64,000 bases of DNA, from positions 1 through 64,000 of the IMG/VR virus record IMGVR_UViG_3300009130_000017; one strand, written 5' to 3'. A program made the position numbers and the translations under genes. This document shows, piece by piece, positions 27,971-36,827 of the stretch (position 1 is its first letter; every line of letters starts with the position of its first letter). The notes below the pieces were generated by a model. It was not told the DNA's origin. It ran no database searches and saw nothing but the letters and a program-made list of their open reading frames with translations. The stretch is from a virus.

Positions 27971-28518
27971 TGTCTTATATCCTTGGGTTAGATATATCAA
28001 CCTCTAATGTAGGTTGGTGTATCTTAGAAGAAAACACTGGTGAGTTTGTAGATGCTAGTGCGATAGTGCTTACAAAGATTCCCTGTATATTTCAAAAGGC
28101 AGAGTGTGTAAGACAACAATTGAAAAAAATAAGAGAGCATTATACTATTAAGCATATAGCGATAGAAGAGAACCTGCAAGCATTTCGTCCAGGGTTTTCT
28201 AGCGCTAAAACCATTGTAACTTTAGCGAGGTTCAACGGAATGGTAAGCTTAATGTCTTATAACGTTTTCGATATGTCTCCGTCTTTTATCAATGTTAATC
28301 ACGCAAGGAAGGTTGTAGGGTTAAAGATAGATAGAAAATCTGAGACTAGTACGAAAGATCAAGTACTTGAATTCGCAAGAAGAAGAATAGCTAATTTTGA
28401 ATGGCCTATGCGAACCATGAAGTCAGGACCAAGAAAGGGTCTTGTACTCTTCGCTGATAGCTGTTATGATATATCAGATGCCTATATTATAGCTTCTTCT
28501 TGTGTGCAAAATGAGTGA
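27970..28518 (+). CDS. RuvC-like Holliday junction resolvase (182 aa)
   Basis: This is an RNase H-fold nuclease expected to cut branched DNA such as Holliday junctions. The acidic residues are in the RuvC order: Asp8 in GLDIS with the following TSNVGW, Glu66/Glu67 in IAIEENL, and Asp163, Asp167 and Asp170 in the C-terminal DSCYDISDAY helix. Length fits RuvC (about 170). The start is GTG 27970, inside the previous stop. In T4-like phages a resolvase (T4 endonuclease VII, a different fold) clears branches so that the terminase can package. This protein could fill that role, since the terminase lies 5 kb downstream. The fold assignment is strong; the exact substrate is inferred. Confidence 0.82.
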   Translation: MSYILGLDISTSNVGWCILEENTGEFVDASAIVLTKIPCIFQKAECVRQQLKKIREHYTIKHIAIEENLQAFRPGFSSAKTIVTLARFNGMVSLMSYNVFDMSPSFINVNHARKVVGLKIDRKSETSTKDQVLEFARRRIANFEWPMRTMKSGPRKGLVLFADSCYDISDAYIIASSCVQNE

Positions 28519-29485
28519 TGATCATCTAATAAGAAAAAGGGTCAATTTGATCCAGCGTGCATTCGGTACTTCTATCCTTGATAGAGATGGTGTGAATGTT
28601 GCGGTGAGTTGTGTGAATGGGAAGTGTTCTTCTTATGGGAGTCAAACGAAGAAGAAGCTAACGCTTAGAGTCGATAATGAATTTTTCCACTGCTGGGTTT
28701 GTGGCTTGCGGGGTAAAGGGTTAGCTTATTTCTTTAAGAAGTATAAACCGAATTATTATAATACGGCATCGGGCATTTTTGAAAAAAAAGTTACAGAAAA
28801 AAAGGAAGATGAACTCCCTCCTGTAGCTTTACCTGAAAACTTCTCTTTACTTGCAACGTTAACGAACCGATCAGATCCTGATTTGAAGGCGTGTTTAAAT
28901 TATCTTTATAACCGAGGGTTTTCTAACAGAGACCTCTGGTATTATCGACTCGGCGCCGTATCTTCTGGTAGATTTCGTCGAAGGATTATTATTCCATCAT
29001 TCGATTCGGATGGAACTCTTAATTACTTCACTGCTCGAGCAATCGATCCTGATGTGGGTAGAAAGTACATGAACCCTCGAGTAAAGCGAAGCGAAATAAT
29101 CTTTAATGAGATAAACATCGATTGGGATGATGAGCTTACGATTGTAGAGGGTCCATTCGATCTGATGAAAGCTAACCAAAACTGTACATGTTTGTTGGGC
29201 AGCTCATTAACAGAAAAACATTTTTTATTTCAGCGTATAGTAGCTAACAGAACACCAGTACTGCTTTCATTAGATCCGGATGCAAAAAAGAAAACTCAGG
29301 ATATTGCAAAGCTCTTGAATTCTTTTGATGTGGGTGTAAGGGTTGCAGACGTTCGACCCTTTAGCGATGTAGGTGAAATGCCTATTGGTGAATTTGAGAA
29401 ATATAGAGAGGATGCGAAGCCATGGACAGAGATGGATAGATTGAAAAGTATGATCAGTTCTATCAAGTCGGGTTCGCTAATATGA
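28511..29485 (+). CDS. DNA primase, gp61/DnaG-like with zinc finger and TOPRIM (324 aa)
   Basis: It makes RNA primers for lagging-strand synthesis. An N-terminal zinc-binding site is formed by Cys34, Cys39, Cys61 and Cys64 (CVNGKC ... FHCWVCGLRGKG). A TOPRIM domain follows, with the catalytic Glu near residue 213 (IVEGPFD) and the metal-binding LDPDA near residue 254. The size matches T4 gp61 (342 aa) and is far shorter than bacterial DnaG, which carries a long helicase-binding tail. ATG 28511 is preferred over an in-frame GTG at 28502; it overlaps the resolvase stop by eight bases. Its place inside a structural cluster is unusual for T4-like phages, where primase belongs to early replication genes. 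Confidence 0.82.
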   Translation: MSDDHLIRKRVNLIQRAFGTSILDRDGVNVAVSCVNGKCSSYGSQTKKKLTLRVDNEFFHCWVCGLRGKGLAYFFKKYKPNYYNTASGIFEKKVTEKKEDELPPVALPENFSLLATLTNRSDPDLKACLNYLYNRGFSNRDLWYYRLGAVSSGRFRRRIIIPSFDSDGTLNYFTARAIDPDVGRKYMNPRVKRSEIIFNEINIDWDDELTIVEGPFDLMKANQNCTCLLGSSLTEKHFLFQRIVANRTPVLLSLDPDAKKKTQDIAKLLNSFDVGVRVADVRPFSDVGEMPIGEFEKYREDAKPWTEMDRLKSMISSIKSGSLI

Positions 29486-29497
29486 GAGGGTTGAATA

Positions 29498-32400
29498 TTG
29501 TCTTTTAAGTGCGCGCATTTTGCGGATATACATTTTCGAGGTCTAACAAGACATGAAGAGTATAGAAAAGTTTTCAATCAGGCATACGATAAACTGCGTA
29601 TATTGAAGCCTGACGTAATTTTCTTGGGTGGTGATATTGTACACTCAAAGACTCAGGGGATAAGTCCTGAGCTCATTGAAATTCTACGGTGGTGGCTGAC
29701 ATCTCTTGCTGAGATAGCTCCGGTTCACATTATATTAGGAAACCATGATGGGTTGATGCTTAATGAAGATCGTCTTGATGCGATTACTCCAATTGTTAAA
29801 ACCTTAAATAATCCGCGTGTATTATTGATGAAAGGAACCGGCGTCTATCCAACGGGGGTCGATGGGTACAACTGGTGTACGTTCTGTTGCTTCGATGTGA
29901 AGTCTTGGCCTAATCTTACCCCTCCAAACGAAGGTGTCAATCTGGCCCTATATCATGGGCCCGTAAATGGATCATTAACTGATCAAGACTGGGAGATAAA
30001 TGGGGATAGTATTAAGGCTGATTTTTTCAAGGATTACGATTTTGCATTACTTGGAGACATTCATAAGCGACAATTTTTGACAGACACTATAGCATATCCA
30101 GGATCACCAATTCAGCAGAACTACGGAGAAGATGTAGAGAAAGGGTTTTTATTTTGGGATATTAAAGATAAAAAAGATTTTAGTGTGAAGTTTATCCCGC
30201 TCCACAACCCTCATGCATTTCGTACAATATCTTGGATGGGAGACATCATTCAGACGCTTGACCAGATTCCTGAGGAATGGTCTGGTTCGAGATTTAGAAT
30301 TGCGCACAAGGGAATAAATCAACTTGACTTTCGGCAGCTTCAATCTGCTCTAAAAGAAAAGTTTGACGCATTTGAAGTGGTGTCGAAGAATGAATCTTCA
30401 TCGATTGTTGGCGGGGAAGTGGAGATAACCACTTCCATTGGGAAGATCAGTAGAAATGATCTTAGAAGTTTCACACAACAAGATATGTTGATGACTGACT
30501 TTGTTTCTAAACTCGAGATGGAAGATGAAGATAGAGAGCAACTACGACATCTACATAAAGATATTTTTAAGCGATGTGTCCAGCAAGTCACAAATAAATC
30601 ACATCAGTGGAGGCTCAGAAAACTATCATTCGATAATACTTTTGGCTACGGCGAAGAGAACGTAATCGATTTTGATGCCCTAAGCGGCATAACAGGGATT
30701 TTTGGAAAAAATCGTTCTGGAAAATCCTCTATCCCTGGTACACTAGTGTATTCGTTATTTAACTCCACTGACCGTGGAGTTCTTAAGAACCTGCATGTGA
30801 TCAATAATAGGAAAACATTTTGTCGAGCAACAACAGATTTCTCCGTTGGTGGTGAGATGTATAGAGCAGATCGACAGACAATAAAGAGGGTGAGTAGAAA
30901 AGGTTCAGTGTCAGCACCCACAAACCTGAACCTCTTTAAGATTGATGAGTCCGGGGAACCCATCGAGGATAATACGGGCGAACAAAGAAGAGAAACGGAG
31001 AAAGTACTAAGAACTCTTGTGGGTAGTGTTGATGATTTTCTAATGACGTCATTTGCATCTCAGGGTGAAATGAATGCTTTTATTAGAGAGGGCTCCACTC
31101 GACGGAAAGCCATCTTAACAAGATTTCTAGACCTGCAGATGTTTGATGACATGCTTAAGATTGCGAAGAACGAGATGTCCGAGCTTAGGGGAGAAATGAA
31201 ATCGGCTCCTGATAAGAATTGGAGCATTTTAGTTGATGAGCAAAAAGATCTTCTCGAGTCTTTTATGGATGAGCGTAGTGAAGTAGAGGATGAGCTAGGT
31301 GAGCTTAAGGAGAAGAGAGATGATCTTAAGATAAAACTAGCTGCGCTTCCATCCGCTGGAAAATATACAAAAGTTCAGATTGGTGAGCAGGTCCAGAAGC
31401 TTAATACTTTAGAGGGAAAAGCAAATAATTTCAAAAAACAGATCATTACACTTTCGACAGAAAGAGATGCAGTATCTAAAAGGCTTGAAAAAATTGAAGT
31501 GATTCGAGAGCAATTCCCGATCGATGAGCTAAGGGCTCAAGCTACACTTTTGTGCGACCTCAAACAGCAATGTGAATTATCAGAAGCAAATCTAAATTTA
31601 GAATTACAAAGACTTGAGTCGAAAAAGAAGCTCCAGAAAAAGCTAAAACCGTGCTCTTGTGCTGCGCATGCTCCCAATTGTAAGTATGTAAAAGACGCAA
31701 TGAAGAATGAGAATGAATTGGGGGATCAGAAGGCTGTCGTTTCGACTGCGAGAAAAGAGCTCCGAGCTATCAAGTCCAATCTTGAAAAATTACAGTCCGC
31801 TGGAATCAGCGAGAAACTAGAAAAGTATGAACAAATTCTTCAGCGTGATCAAGAGCTGAAATTAGAAAATTCAGAAATGAAACTGCAAATGAAAGAACTT
31901 GAGTCTAGTCATCAGGAGATTAAGACTTCTCTAACTGCTGGTAAAGAATTACTACGTGAAATGCGCTTACGGTCGGTGGATGATGAGAAAGATCAAGAAG
32001 TGATAAAGATGCAAGGTGATTTGTCAAGTATCGAAAACCGTATTTCCGAGTTAGATGGTAGCCGGTTATATCTTGCAGAGCAAATCAGTGTTACAAAACA
32101 GACATGTAATAATCTAAATGAAGAAAAAGATCGATTTGGTACGATCAAGTCAAGGTGGGAAACCTATAATACATTTAGCCAAGCAGTCGATAAGAAAGGG
32201 ATCCCGTTAACGATCTTGTCATTACAGTTACCCCAGATTAATTCTGAGTTAACGAAGATACTTCAAGGTGTTGTGAATTTTGAGTTATCCCTTGAGGCAG
32301 ATGCCGATTCGAACAATATGGATATTTTTATAGACTATGGCGACTCAAAGAGAATTATAGAATGCGGATCTGGGATGGAGAAGATGATTGCGTCTCTTGC

Positions 32401-32647
32401 ACTTCGAGTCGCACTAATAAACATTTGTAATGCACCTCGTAGCGATGTGCTTATAATTGATGAGGGATTCGGTGCATTGGATGACAAGAATATCGAAGCT
32501 TGTTCCCGTCTTTTGATCTCACTTAAGAAGTATTTTACGAATATCCTTATTATTTCTCATGTTGACGCAGTAAAAGATATTGTGGATAACGTTTTAGATA
32601 TTCAAAAGGTAGGAAAGGATGCAAGAGTCACATATTCAGGAGCATGA
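29498..32647 (+). CDS. Mre11-Rad50 (gp47-gp46) fusion nuclease/ATPase (1049 aa)
   Basis: One polypeptide carries both halves of the recombination exonuclease that T4 encodes as gp47 and gp46. Residues 1-340 are a calcineurin-type nuclease: Asp10/His12 (ADIHFRG), Asp46 (GGDIV), Asn82-His83-Asp84 (GNHD), His153 (YHGP), Asp187/His189 (GDIHKRQ). The Rad50/SbcC part follows. It has Walker A near 402-409 (GKNRSGKS), long coiled coils (about 540-900) interrupted by a Cys hook near 718-728 (PCSCAAHAPNC), an ABC signature near 956 (GSGMEKMIASLALR) and Walker B near 984-995 (VLIIDEGFGALD). Translation starts at TTG 29498, seven bases after GAGAGGG. It likely resects DNA ends for recombination-driven replication and repair. 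All catalytic motifs look intact in both halves. Confidence 0.88.
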   Translation: MSFKCAHFADIHFRGLTRHEEYRKVFNQAYDKLRILKPDVIFLGGDIVHSKTQGISPELIEILRWWLTSLAEIAPVHIILGNHDGLMLNEDRLDAITPIVKTLNNPRVLLMKGTGVYPTGVDGYNWCTFCCFDVKSWPNLTPPNEGVNLALYHGPVNGSLTDQDWEINGDSIKADFFKDYDFALLGDIHKRQFLTDTIAYPGSPIQQNYGEDVEKGFLFWDIKDKKDFSVKFIPLHNPHAFRTISWMGDIIQTLDQIPEEWSGSRFRIAHKGINQLDFRQLQSALKEKFDAFEVVSKNESSSIVGGEVEITTSIGKISRNDLRSFTQQDMLMTDFVSKLEMEDEDREQLRHLHKDIFKRCVQQVTNKSHQWRLRKLSFDNTFGYGEENVIDFDALSGITGIFGKNRSGKSSIPGTLVYSLFNSTDRGVLKNLHVINNRKTFCRATTDFSVGGEMYRADRQTIKRVSRKGSVSAPTNLNLFKIDESGEPIEDNTGEQRRETEKVLRTLVGSVDDFLMTSFASQGEMNAFIREGSTRRKAILTRFLDLQMFDDMLKIAKNEMSELRGEMKSAPDKNWSILVDEQKDLLESFMDERSEVEDELGELKEKRDDLKIKLAALPSAGKYTKVQIGEQVQKLNTLEGKANNFKKQIITLSTERDAVSKRLEKIEVIREQFPIDELRAQATLLCDLKQQCELSEANLNLELQRLESKKKLQKKLKPCSCAAHAPNCKYVKDAMKNENELGDQKAVVSTARKELRAIKSNLEKLQSAGISEKLEKYEQILQRDQELKLENSEMKLQMKELESSHQEIKTSLTAGKELLREMRLRSVDDEKDQEVIKMQGDLSSIENRISELDGSRLYLAEQISVTKQTCNNLNEEKDRFGTIKSRWETYNTFSQAVDKKGIPLTILSLQLPQINSELTKILQGVVNFELSLEADADSNNMDIFIDYGDSKRIIECGSGMEKMIASLALRVALINICNAPRSDVLIIDEGFGALDDKNIEACSRLLISLKKYFTNILIISHVDAVKDIVDNVLDIQKVGKDARVTYSGA

Positions 32648-32873
32648 TTTTTTCGTACCGCTTGATTGCCCTATTTGCGATTTAATGATGAGAGACATGA
32701 GGGATTCTGTACAATATTTAGAGACCAAGTGCTGTATTCAGTGCTGGATATCGCTTGTAGAACCATTGCGGAAGCTACACAAAGATAAGAGTTATTTCCC
32801 AACAGATGAAGATATTTCAAGCCACAGAGAAAAGTTGGCTCAATCTGAAATAATTAAAAACGAGGAGTTTTAG
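32619..32873 (+). CDS. Small Cys-rich, probable zinc-binding protein (84 aa)
   Basis: This acidic protein contains DCPICDLMMRD and then CCIQCW, two Cys pairs about 20 residues apart that could hold a zinc ion. ATG 32619 lies 29 bases inside the end of the Mre11-Rad50 gene and has a good ribosome site (GTAGGAAAGG). The two are therefore probably co-translated. The HDFFVPLDCPIC pattern recalls small conserved proteins of large marine phages with no assigned function. A DNA- or protein-binding adaptor to the nuclease is possible but unsupported. Confidence 0.65.
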   Translation: MQESHIQEHDFFVPLDCPICDLMMRDMRDSVQYLETKCCIQCWISLVEPLRKLHKDKSYFPTDEDISSHREKLAQSEIIKNEEF

Positions 32874-32876
32874 AAC

Positions 32877-33245
32877 ATGTTAACATTAGAAGAAGTAAGA
32901 GCGCTTGGCGAGGTCTTAAATACGACCTGGGGCAGATCGAGTAGCAACATGAAAGTGACCCACAGTTTAGAAGGTGATCGCTTAGATCTCCTTATGCAAT
33001 CGATCGTTCACTTCGATGGCTCACGTTCACTGAACCCACAAGTTATTAGAGAGCGAGAAATTGCGAATTCAATTTTCACCGACGCGTTAAAGAAGGTCAA
33101 AGCAGACTTTAAAGATGTAACAGGCAAAACATTAACGCTTAAGGAAATGTCTCGTGATGATGATGTTGAGCTAATACAAGCAACTTCTAACAGCCCAAGA
33201 AAGATTGCATATTATCGGTGTCAATTAAGACTGCAAGTCAGTTGA
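32877..33245 (+). CDS. Conserved phage protein next to terminase (122 aa)
   Basis: This small mixed alpha/beta protein has the strand LEGDRLDLLMQSIVHFDGS, a helix with TDALKKVKADFK and the C-terminal SPRKIAYYRCQLRLQV. I recall similar proteins in T4-like marine phages without a known role. It has a strong GAGGAG ribosome site and sits six bases before the terminase large subunit. By position it could be the small terminase subunit or another packaging factor. It lacks an obvious helix-turn-helix or the long central coils of T4 gp16, so the assignment stays open. Confidence 0.6.
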   Translation: MLTLEEVRALGEVLNTTWGRSSSNMKVTHSLEGDRLDLLMQSIVHFDGSRSLNPQVIREREIANSIFTDALKKVKADFKDVTGKTLTLKEMSRDDDVELIQATSNSPRKIAYYRCQLRLQVS

Positions 33246-33251
33246 GGTCTT

Positions 33252-34847
33252 ATGCCACCTCAGAGCAAGCAAAAACAAGTTGCGGAGATTGTTAGGTGTG
33301 GTAAAGATCCCACTTATTTTATCAATCGGTATGTTCAAATTCAGCATCCAATCCGGGGAAGAATTCCGTTCCATACTTTTCCATTTCAAGATGACTGTCT
33401 AGAGCATTTTAATGACCATCGCTTCAATGTGGTCGTTAAGTCACGACAGCTGGGGCTTTCCACCTTGTCTGCAGCATATGCTGTCTGGATGGCACTTTTT
33501 AGAAAAGATAAAACCATTCTTGTTATTGCGACAAAATTAGCGGTCGCTCAGAACTTCATTAAGAAAGTTAAGATCGCTTTGTCTGGTATCCCTAAATGGA
33601 TGTGGATTACAGAAATAACTGCAAAGAATACACAGGCTATAGAGTTTTCGAATGGGTCGGCAATAAAAGCTGTCCCAACATCAGATGACGCTGGACGTTC
33701 TGAGGCTTTGAGTCTACTAATAGTTGACGAGGCTGCATTCATTCGTAATTTTGATGAGCTCTGGAAAGGGCTATACCCAACTCTTTCGACTGGTGGTCGA
33801 GCGATAGTTGTGAGTACACCTAATGGAACAGGTGGGCAATATTACGACATCTACCACAATGCCGTTAACGGTGAAAATGAGTTCAATGCAATAAAGCTCC
33901 CATGGGATGTCCACCCCGAGCGTGGTGATGAGTGGTTTGAGAATGAAGCAAAGAACCTGAATAAACAGCAAATCGCTCAAGAGCTTTTATGCGACTTTCA
34001 GGCATCAGGTGAGACCTTCCTTGCGACTGAAGATATTGAGAAATTACGAATGCAGGTAAGAACACCACTGGAGAAGTGGGGTCCTGAAAACAACGTATGG
34101 GTCTGGAAATACGCATTATCAGATCATCAATATATCATTTCAGCAGACGTCGCCCGCGGAGACGGGAATGATTATTCTACATTTCATGTTATAGATACAA
34201 CAGTGTCTGAAGTTGTGGTAGAGTTTAAGGGCAAAGTACCTCCAGACCAGCTAGCTTATTTGTTGGTGGAAGCTTCGAAGAGATATGCAGATGCGCTAAT
34301 ATGTCCTGAGAATAATACATACGGCTACGCCGTCTTGATGAAGTTAAAAGAGCTAGGGTGCAGAAACATCTACTTTAAGAAAGAAAAAGATAAGTTCAAT
34401 GCGCTGTATGGTGACGGCTCTATAGGCAAAGCCGGCTTCGCTACACAAGGGAACAGTCGACCACAGATCCTTACAAAATTAGAAGAAGTGATAAGAAATG
34501 ATAAGATATCTGTTTATTCTTCTAGACTTATTAGCGAGCTCAAGACGTTCATTTGGAACAACAATAAAGCTCAAGCTCAAAGAGGGAAAAATGATGATCT
34601 TGTTATGTCACTTGCAATCGGAGTTTGGCTTTATGAGGCAAAAGGAAAGAAGCAGGTTAAGAAGGTTGATATGAACGCCGCGATGTTAGCAGGGTTCGCT
34701 TTAAACAAACGCAGCGAGCCAAAGCATAAGAATATGTCACCCTTTAATCAGCAGGTTGGTATACTTACTGCAAGAGGTATGCCTGTCTCCATGGGCGAGG
34801 ATCACCCCGCATTGTCGGGGTCTGCGGATTTTAAGTGGCTTCTGTAA
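33252..34847 (+). CDS. Terminase large subunit, gp17-like (531 aa)
   Basis: This is the DNA-packaging motor ATPase and headful nuclease. The ATPase half has a Walker A variant near residues 60-69 (VVKSRQLGLST) and Walker B plus catalytic Glu near 155-160 (LLIVDEAAFI), followed by the coupling motif (VVSTPNGTGG). The RNase H-like nuclease half has acidic residues in SADVARGDGNDYS (near 298), CPENNTYGY (near 352) and KNDDLVMSLA (near 448). The length is close to T4 gp17 (610 aa). The portal gene follows 27 bp downstream, the standard order. A plain ATG is used with a weak GAGG ribosome site. Confidence 0.93.
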   Translation: MPPQSKQKQVAEIVRCGKDPTYFINRYVQIQHPIRGRIPFHTFPFQDDCLEHFNDHRFNVVVKSRQLGLSTLSAAYAVWMALFRKDKTILVIATKLAVAQNFIKKVKIALSGIPKWMWITEITAKNTQAIEFSNGSAIKAVPTSDDAGRSEALSLLIVDEAAFIRNFDELWKGLYPTLSTGGRAIVVSTPNGTGGQYYDIYHNAVNGENEFNAIKLPWDVHPERGDEWFENEAKNLNKQQIAQELLCDFQASGETFLATEDIEKLRMQVRTPLEKWGPENNVWVWKYALSDHQYIISADVARGDGNDYSTFHVIDTTVSEVVVEFKGKVPPDQLAYLLVEASKRYADALICPENNTYGYAVLMKLKELGCRNIYFKKEKDKFNALYGDGSIGKAGFATQGNSRPQILTKLEEVIRNDKISVYSSRLISELKTFIWNNNKAQAQRGKNDDLVMSLAIGVWLYEAKGKKQVKKVDMNAAMLAGFALNKRSEPKHKNMSPFNQQVGILTARGMPVSMGEDHPALSGSADFKWLL

Positions 34848-34874
34848 CCCTTATAATGGTTGGTGAGGAATTAG

Positions 34875-36827
34875 ATGGCAAGTAAAGGAAATATCTTTCA
34901 ACGATTAACAAAGCTTTTTCGTTCAGGACCAGTAGTTAAAAGAAGAGTTCGTCAAAATGTTCCTGGTCTTTCGACCTCTGCAGCGGAAGTCTTTAAGCGC
35001 TCTCATAATGATGTTTATAACAATACACTTAGCGCTTATGGTTCATTTGACAGGATGTCTCGCTACTCTGATTTCGCAGAGATGGAAGCTACACCTGAGA
35101 TTGCTTCAGCACTAGATATCTACGCTGAAGAAACTGTAAGTCCTGATGAGCATGGAAAGGTTCTCCATATTTTTTGTGAAGATGAACTTAAGAAAGAATT
35201 ACTAGAGACACTTTTTTATGACACATTGAATGTTGAGTTTAACCTCGTGATGTGGGTAAGAAATCTCTGTAAATACGGAGACTTTTTTCTTTTTAACGAT
35301 GTGGACCCCAAGTTCGGTATTGTGAATGCTTATCCTATTCCAATTTCCGAAATGGAGAGAGAAGAAGGATTTGACCCTGAGAATCCAGGTGCTGTACGAT
35401 TTCGGTGGATCACACAAGGAAATACTGTTTTAGAAAATTGGCAGATATCTCATTTTAGACTCTTGGGCAATGACGCATTTTTGCCGTATGGCTCATCAGT
35501 GCTTGAGTCAGCTAGAAGGATTTGGCGCCAATTAATTTTAATTGAAGATGCAATGCTGGTTTATCGTGTCATTAGAGCGCCTGAGCGTCGAGTGTTCTAT
35601 ATCGATGTGGGCAATGTCGCGCCTGAAGATGTTTCCGACTATCTTGAGCAAGCGACCACAACCCTTAAAAGGGCGCCAGTTGTTGATCGATCAAACGGAA
35701 AAGTTGACTTAAGGTACAACCCTCTTTCGGTTGATGAAGATTATTTCATTCCTGTTAGAGGTGGTGATTCGGGAACGAAGATTGACACTCTTGCTGGTGG
35801 CCAAAACACAGCTGCGATTGAAGACGTCGAATATATTCAGAAGAAGCTTTTTGCTGCCCTAAAAATACCTCGAGCTTATTTGGGTTATGATGAAGAGATT
35901 GGAGCAAAGGCAACTCTCGCACAGGAAGATATTCGTTTTAGCAGAACGATTCAGAGAATACAAAAGACCGTTATTGCTGAATTAAATAAAATTGCAATGA
36001 TCCACCTCTACGTTCATGGGTATGATGCTGAAGATCTTATAGATTTTGAGCTAAAGCTTTCTAATCCTTCGTCTGTTGCCCAAATGCAGAAGCTCGAATT
36101 AATCTCCCAGCGTTTTGATATTGCTGGTAAGGTTCCTGAAGGTATGCTCGATCGTCGATGGGTACAGAAGAATGTACTTGGGCTTACTGATAAGGTGATA
36201 GAAGAAATTCACGAAGGTAAGATGAAGGACAAGATCGAGGATGGTGAAGTTGAAAATGCTGGTGCTGAAGAAGGCGGTGAAGAGGGCGGCGGTGGCGGTG
36301 ATGAGGGTGGAGGTGGCCTATTCTCGGCAGATATTCCTGAAGATGGTCAGCTCCTGACAGCACTGCCTGCCGACGGAGACAAGATTAGACCTGATGATGA
36401 TGAAGACGAAGAAGACGATATAATCGATATATCCAATCTCTCTATCAATGATCCTGATGCTCCGATAAAGGCGCAGTCTGCAGTTCAACAAAGAAGTAGG
36501 AAGTCCTCGGGAGGACCTCTGAAGACGCACATGCCAGATTTTAGATCGATGGTCACCCATAAGCGACCACAGGACTCTATGAGAAAACCATTTGGAGATG
36601 ATTATCTTCGAACTCAATTTGAGGGAACAGAATGGGAAGAACAAGATAGTTATAAGAGAAACACCGGTGTACGACCGGTAATAACACCAGAACTAAGGGG
36701 TACATTCAGATCATTATCTTCAATCCTTACTCCTGAAGGCGGAGTGCTTCTATCTGAAGCGGATTTAAGTGAGGAAGACAATTTCGACCTCGATGAATAC
36801 GATGCCGGAGACATAGATGAAAGTTAA
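34875..36827 (+). CDS. Portal protein, gp20-like (650 aa)
   Basis: It forms the dodecameric portal ring at one capsid vertex, through which DNA enters and to which the neck attaches. Recognisable T4 gp20-family stretches include MSRYSDFAEMEATPEIASAL with DIYAEE (residues 55-85), ISHFRLLG, RIWRQLILIEDAMLVYRVI, RAPERRVFYIDVGN and IPRAYLGYDEE. The latter half adds a Gly/Glu-rich low-complexity stretch (residues about 455-490) and an acidic tail, making it longer than T4 gp20 (524 aa). The ribosome site is GAGGAATT. The last 11 bases overlap the next gene. Confidence 0.92.
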   Translation: MASKGNIFQRLTKLFRSGPVVKRRVRQNVPGLSTSAAEVFKRSHNDVYNNTLSAYGSFDRMSRYSDFAEMEATPEIASALDIYAEETVSPDEHGKVLHIFCEDELKKELLETLFYDTLNVEFNLVMWVRNLCKYGDFFLFNDVDPKFGIVNAYPIPISEMEREEGFDPENPGAVRFRWITQGNTVLENWQISHFRLLGNDAFLPYGSSVLESARRIWRQLILIEDAMLVYRVIRAPERRVFYIDVGNVAPEDVSDYLEQATTTLKRAPVVDRSNGKVDLRYNPLSVDEDYFIPVRGGDSGTKIDTLAGGQNTAAIEDVEYIQKKLFAALKIPRAYLGYDEEIGAKATLAQEDIRFSRTIQRIQKTVIAELNKIAMIHLYVHGYDAEDLIDFELKLSNPSSVAQMQKLELISQRFDIAGKVPEGMLDRRWVQKNVLGLTDKVIEEIHEGKMKDKIEDGEVENAGAEEGGEEGGGGGDEGGGGLFSADIPEDGQLLTALPADGDKIRPDDDEDEEDDIIDISNLSINDPDAPIKAQSAVQQRSRKSSGGPLKTHMPDFRSMVTHKRPQDSMRKPFGDDYLRTQFEGTEWEEQDSYKRNTGVRPVITPELRGTFRSLSSILTPEGGVLLSEADLSEEDNFDLDEYDAGDIDES

